The notes under the pieces were generated by a model. The model did not search any database. It was not told the origin of the DNA and was given only the letters and a program-made list of their open reading frames with translations. A program made the translations under genes and the position numbers. Positions 60,846 through 64,000 of a DNA stretch of 64,000 nucleotides are shown piece after piece. The stretch spans positions 186,001 to 250,000 of the forward strand of contig NZ_JAHFVK010000001.1 in assembly GCF_018599195.1 (NCBI RefSeq), given 5' to 3'. Source of the stretch: Croceibacterium selenioxidans (GTDB lineage: Bacteria; Pseudomonadota; Alphaproteobacteria; Sphingomonadales; Sphingomonadaceae). Position 1 is the first letter of the stretch. The number at the start of each line of letters is the position of its first letter.

Positions 60846-61736
60846 ATGTCAGAGGAAATCCCAGAAGAGGCGGCGGGGCAGCCGGCAACGGACGGTGTTG
60901 GCGCGCAACTGCGTGCTGCCCGCGAGAAGCTTGGACTGACGCTTAAGGAAGTGGCCGCGGAAACGCGCATTCCGTTACGGCACCTGGAGAAGATAGAGGT
61001 CGGTGACTTCGCCGCCCTGCCGGCTCGAACTTACGCCGTGGGATTCTCCCGCAACTATGCCAAGCTCGTCGGCCTCAATGAAGAAGACGTGGTCGAGATG
61101 GTGCGGGCAGAGCTCGATGCGCAAGAGCCGCGGCAACGGCCTCGCCCGACGACGTTCGAGCCGGGAGATCCGGCCCGCGTGCCTTCGCGCTCTTTGGCCT
61201 GGGTTTCGATTCTGGCCGTCGTACTGGTCCTGGCGGGCCTGTTCGTCGCGGCGCGAACCTTCTTTGCCCCCGCTGCCGAATTGCCTTCGCTGGTCGATCA
61301 GGAGCAGGCCGAGCGTGAGGCCGCCGAGGCAAGCCAGCGGGCCGCCGCGACGACACCCAGGCTGGTTGTACCGGTGTCAGGCCCCGTGGTGTTCACCGCG
61401 CTTGAAGATGGGATCTGGGTCCGGTTCTCGGATGCGTCCGATACGCAGCTGATGCAGAAGCTCATGGCAAAGGGCGAAACCTACACCGTGCCGGTCGATG
61501 TCGAGGGTCCGCAATTGTGGACCGGACGTCCGGATGCGCTAGCGATAACGATCGGCGGCAAGGCGGTGCCCAAGCTGGCCGACGATGACAAGGTGATGAA
61601 AAACGTTCCGGTCAGCGCGGAGGCCCTGCTCGCTCGTGCCCAGGCTGGGTCTGTTCCTGGTGCGGCGCCGGGGGCGGCATCCGTGCCGGCGGGAGGGGTT
61701 GCAACGCCCGTGCCGACGCCGTCGCCCACAGCCTAG
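60846..61736 (+). CDS. RodZ-like helix-turn-helix membrane protein
   Basis: A 296-residue bitopic protein. Residues 17-85 form a Cro/C1-type HTH (GAQLRAAREKLGLTLKEVAAETRIPLRHLEKIEVGDFAALPARTY), residues about 118-142 a membrane helix, and residues 175-265 a DUF4115-type periplasmic domain (GPVVFTALEDGIWVRFSDA). This is the RodZ architecture; RodZ links MreB to the cell-wall machinery. A Pro/Ala-rich tail ends the protein. ATG 60846 is chosen to begin right before the acidic leader. Confidence 0.82.
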   Translation: MSEEIPEEAAGQPATDGVGAQLRAAREKLGLTLKEVAAETRIPLRHLEKIEVGDFAALPARTYAVGFSRNYAKLVGLNEEDVVEMVRAELDAQEPRQRPRPTTFEPGDPARVPSRSLAWVSILAVVLVLAGLFVAARTFFAPAAELPSLVDQEQAEREAAEASQRAAATTPRLVVPVSGPVVFTALEDGIWVRFSDASDTQLMQKLMAKGETYTVPVDVEGPQLWTGRPDALAITIGGKAVPKLADDDKVMKNVPVSAEALLARAQAGSVPGAAPGAASVPAGGVATPVPTPSPTA

Positions 61737-61853
61737 CCGGGCGTTCGCCTCGACAACCGAATCCCGCATTGGCACAATGATCGCGGAGGCAGTTCACCCG
61801 CGGTTCGACTTCCATTCCGCATGACCGCGATGAGACGCGACGAGAGGGAACAA

Positions 61854-62924
61854 ATGCAAGTTACGAGGAGCCGCTTCGGCGCCACCCGCAAGACAATCAC
61901 CGCGTTGCTGCTGGCAGGCATGAGTATGACGGCGCTGCTGCCGGTTCCTGCTGCCGCCCAGGACGATGCGCGGCTGCGGAAAATCGAGTCTGAACTGAAG
62001 GCACTGCAGCGGGCCGTGTTTCCTGGCGGCGATGGTCGTTATTTCGCGCCGGAAGTCGACACGGCAACCCCTCAGCAGGCGCGGCCCAGTTCCAGTACCG
62101 CCCCCTCTGGCAGCGCTTTGACCGACGTGTTGCAGCGGCTCGATTCGCTCGAAGCCCAACTCGCGCGGCTGACCGCCCGCAGCGAGGAGAACGCCAACCA
62201 CCTGGCGCAGCTGGAAGCCCAGCTCAAGGCCGTGCAGGAATCGGCGGCTGGGCCCGAACAGGCGTCGTTGACCCCGTCCACTCCTGCCATGCAGGGCAGT
62301 GGGCCGCGTCCGGGCGCTTCGGCTCCGGCCAGCACGCCGCCGCGCGCCGGCACGCTTACCCCCACTCCAGCGCCCGCTGCGGCGGCCGGGCGGCCTGCCA
62401 CCCAGCCGGCCGGCAACGCCTCGCGTACGCCCACTGCCACTCCCACGCCTGCACCCGCGGCTAGCGGCAATCGCAACGGTCCTTCCGCAGGACGCCTGGC
62501 TGCGGTTCGCGCGATCACCAAGCCCACGACTGCGGACGCGGGCGAAGACGAATACAACTACGGCTATCGCCTGTGGGAGGCCGGGTTCTTCCCCGAAGCG
62601 CAGCAGCAGCTGGCGCTTTATGTCGAGAAGTATCCGCGCCACGCCCGTATCAGCTTTGGCCGCAACCTGCTTGGCCGCGCCTATCTCGATAATGGTCAGC
62701 CGCGCGAAGCGGCCACGCATTTTTTCGAGAACTACCAGTCCGACAAGCAAGGGGCGCGGGCGGGCGACAGTCTGCTGTTCCTGTCCGAATCGATGATCGC
62801 GATCAATGACAAGAACCGAGCGTGCATCGCGCTCGCTGAGTTCAGCGACAGCTACCCGGCACTCGCGACGGGTCGGCTGAAAGAGCAATATGACCGCACC
62901 AAGAACAAGGTCTCCTGCAGCTGA
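61854..62924 (+). CDS. TPR periplasmic protein, CpoB/YbgF-like
   Basis: A 356-residue secreted protein. Signal peptide (TALLLAGMSMTALLPVPAAAQD), then a coiled-coil segment (LQRLDSLEAQLARLTARSEENANHLAQLEAQLKAV, about 95-130), a long Pro/Thr/Ala linker, and a C-terminal TPR domain (NYGYRLWEAGFFPEAQQQLALYVEKYPRH, LGRAYLDNGQPREAATHFFENY). This is the CpoB/YbgF layout, linked to Tol-Pal and peptidoglycan synthesis. ATG 61854 has AGAGGGAA upstream. It overlaps tilS by 35 bases; tol-pal genes are not in the window. Confidence 0.8.
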   Translation: MQVTRSRFGATRKTITALLLAGMSMTALLPVPAAAQDDARLRKIESELKALQRAVFPGGDGRYFAPEVDTATPQQARPSSSTAPSGSALTDVLQRLDSLEAQLARLTARSEENANHLAQLEAQLKAVQESAAGPEQASLTPSTPAMQGSGPRPGASAPASTPPRAGTLTPTPAPAAAAGRPATQPAGNASRTPTATPTPAPAASGNRNGPSAGRLAAVRAITKPTTADAGEDEYNYGYRLWEAGFFPEAQQQLALYVEKYPRHARISFGRNLLGRAYLDNGQPREAATHFFENYQSDKQGARAGDSLLFLSESMIAINDKNRACIALAEFSDSYPALATGRLKEQYDRTKNKVSCS

Positions 62925-63870
62925 CGCGATCCCGGAAGCGCTGATCGAGCGCTTCTCGCGCTCGCTTGCGCGGTTGTGGACGGGCGGTGGTCGACTGGGT
63001 CTGGCGGTTTCCGGTGGGCCCGACAGCCTGGCGATGCTGCTGCTGGCCGAGGCTGCGATTCCGGGCCGCTTCGAAGTAGCGACAGTCGATCACGGCCTGC
63101 GCGCCGAAGCGGCTGACGAATGCGCGATGGTCGCGCAGGTCTGCGCGGAGCGGGACATCCCCTGCGAGGTTCTTCGCGTGACCGTTGCGGGCGGTAACAT
63201 CCAGGCAGCGGCGCGAGAGGCGCGTTATCGGGCTCTCGCGGGCTGGGCCGACCGTCGCGGCCTCTCGGCCATTGCCACCGCCCACCATGCCGACGATCAG
63301 GCCGAGACGCTGTTGATGCGGCTCAATCGAGGCAGCGGGGTAGGGGGGCTTGCGGGCGTTCGAGAAGTGGGCACAATCGCAGACAGCGCGATTCCGCTGA
63401 TCCGGCTCCTGCTCGAATTCCGCCGCCGCGAGCTCGAAAGCGTCGTCGAAGCTGCCGGTCTTGTCGCGGCGCAGGACCCCAGCAATCTCGACGACAGGTA
63501 TGATCGTGTTCGGCTGCGAAAGGCGCTCGCGGAGGCAGACTGGCTTGACGTTCCGGCGCTTGCCCGCTCCGCCGGCAACCTGGCCGATGCTGAAGAGGCC
63601 TTGGCCTGGGCGACCGACAGAGAGTGGGTGGAGCGTGTTTCCGCGTCGCCGGATGATCTTCGCTATCTCCCGTCCAACCCGCCGCGCGCGATAGCCCTTC
63701 GGGTGGCGGCACGGGCCGTCGGCGTCATTGGCGGGCAGCCCAGGGGAGGCGATCTCGCGCGGCTGGTCGAGCGGTTGGAAGCGGGCGGCAGCGGTAACCT
63801 TGCTGGGGTTCTGGTGACTGTCGAGAATGGTCAGTGGGTCTTTCGCCCGGAACCTCCCCGCCGCGTTTAG
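62890..63870 (+). CDS. tilS: tRNA(Ile)-lysidine synthase TilS
   Basis: Converts C34 of the CAU-anticodon tRNA-Ile to lysidine, so that it reads AUA. The 326-residue enzyme carries the N-type PP-loop SGGPDS (41-46), VDHGLRAEA near 72, and TAHHADDQAETLLMRLNRGSG near 136. The usual C-terminal tRNA-binding domain is short, as in alphaproteobacteria. It follows the TPR gene with a 35-base overlap. Confidence 0.93.
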   Translation: MTAPRTRSPAADAIPEALIERFSRSLARLWTGGGRLGLAVSGGPDSLAMLLLAEAAIPGRFEVATVDHGLRAEAADECAMVAQVCAERDIPCEVLRVTVAGGNIQAAAREARYRALAGWADRRGLSAIATAHHADDQAETLLMRLNRGSGVGGLAGVREVGTIADSAIPLIRLLLEFRRRELESVVEAAGLVAAQDPSNLDDRYDRVRLRKALAEADWLDVPALARSAGNLADAEEALAWATDREWVERVSASPDDLRYLPSNPPRAIALRVAARAVGVIGGQPRGGDLARLVERLEAGGSGNLAGVLVTVENGQWVFRPEPPRRV

Positions 63871-64000
63871 GCGAGCGGCGTCCCCACTTCGGCCTTTTTG
63901 CCGCGAGTGATGATCACCACGTCGCCCTTGCTGGCCACGTCGAACAACCGCGAAACGAACGGATCCGGGGCGCCGATGCAACCATGGCTGGCCCATCCGA
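63867..64000 (-). CDS. L,D-transpeptidase (YkuD), C-terminal end (partial)
   Basis: The last 43 codons of a leftward gene that enters from the right edge. The visible part reads GWASHGCIGAPDP, then FVSRLFDVASKGDVVIITRGKK. SHGCIG is the YkuD active-site motif with catalytic Cys and the preceding His. Such enzymes make 3-3 peptidoglycan cross-links or attach lipoproteins. Its stop codon overlaps the tilS stop by three bases. Length and N-terminus are outside the window. Confidence 0.8.
   Translation of the reverse strand, partial: GWASHGCIGAPDPFVSRLFDVASKGDVVIITRGKKAEVGTPLA

Overview
The window is high-GC, gene-dense DNA from an alphaproteobacterium, most likely order Sphingomonadales (Sphingomonadaceae or Erythrobacteraceae). 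This rests on gene content: ChpT and RcdA of the CtrA cell-cycle circuit, a PhyR general-stress regulator with GGAAC-N16/17-CGTT promoters, a TonB-dependent receptor, a TorF-type porin, DUF3297, class I PHA synthase with a phasin, and intergenic repeats of a kind I associate with sphingomonads. No prophage, complete insertion sequence, CRISPR array or rRNA operon is visible.

Layout. 1-5.7 kb: partial porin, a phosphoesterase, then a leftward set (M67 peptidase, chpT, amidase, rnpB) divergent from an RluD-type pseudouridine synthase and rpoH. 5.7-9.5 kb: small accessory genes, a decayed MerR gene with its operator intact, and dispersed repeats. 9.7-11.8 kb: mtgA, CDF metal efflux, GFA protein. 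11.9-18.1 kb: clpX, clpP, tig and tRNA-Leu, with a TonB-dependent receptor sitting between clpP and tig. 18.2-26.2 kb: a stress-promoter small gene, DUF3297, nhaA, an NfrB-like glycosyltransferase with an outer-membrane barrel partner, TauE/SafE with TIGR02186, and a HerA-like ATPase. 26.2-31.3 kb: repeat-rich gap, IlvD/Edd dehydratase coupled to an AAHS-type transporter, and an AlaC-type aminotransferase. 31.4-37.3 kb: phaC, phasin, clpS, lptF, lptG. 37.4-42.4 kb: repeat lipoprotein, desaturase, GNAT protein, a single-domain response regulator, phyR and a ModE-like regulator.

42.4-49.2 kb is the least explained block. A leftward run (zinc alcohol dehydrogenase, SDR, two tandem DAD-type cupins, MFS transporter, VOC protein) faces a rightward run (31-residue membrane microprotein, class II aldolase-family protein, lone 2Fe-2S subunit, ArsC). 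It looks like a catabolic island for an unidentified, probably aromatic or keto-type, substrate and is my best candidate for an undescribed system.

49.3-64 kb returns to housekeeping: SAM methyltransferase, membrane protein, lipB, CitE-like lyase, EamA exporter, nadA, DUF4230, MBL hydrolase, rcdA, two DUF465 proteins, ptsP (EI-Ntr), RodZ-like protein, CpoB-like TPR protein, tilS, and the end of an L,D-transpeptidase.

Cross-links: rpoH and a sigma-32-like clpP promoter point to heat-shock control. phyR, the response regulator and the small acidic gene share a stress promoter pattern, and two more genes have near matches. chpT, clpXP and rcdA belong to CtrA phosphorylation and proteolysis. Two palindromes before the phasin fit PhaR-type control of PHA storage.
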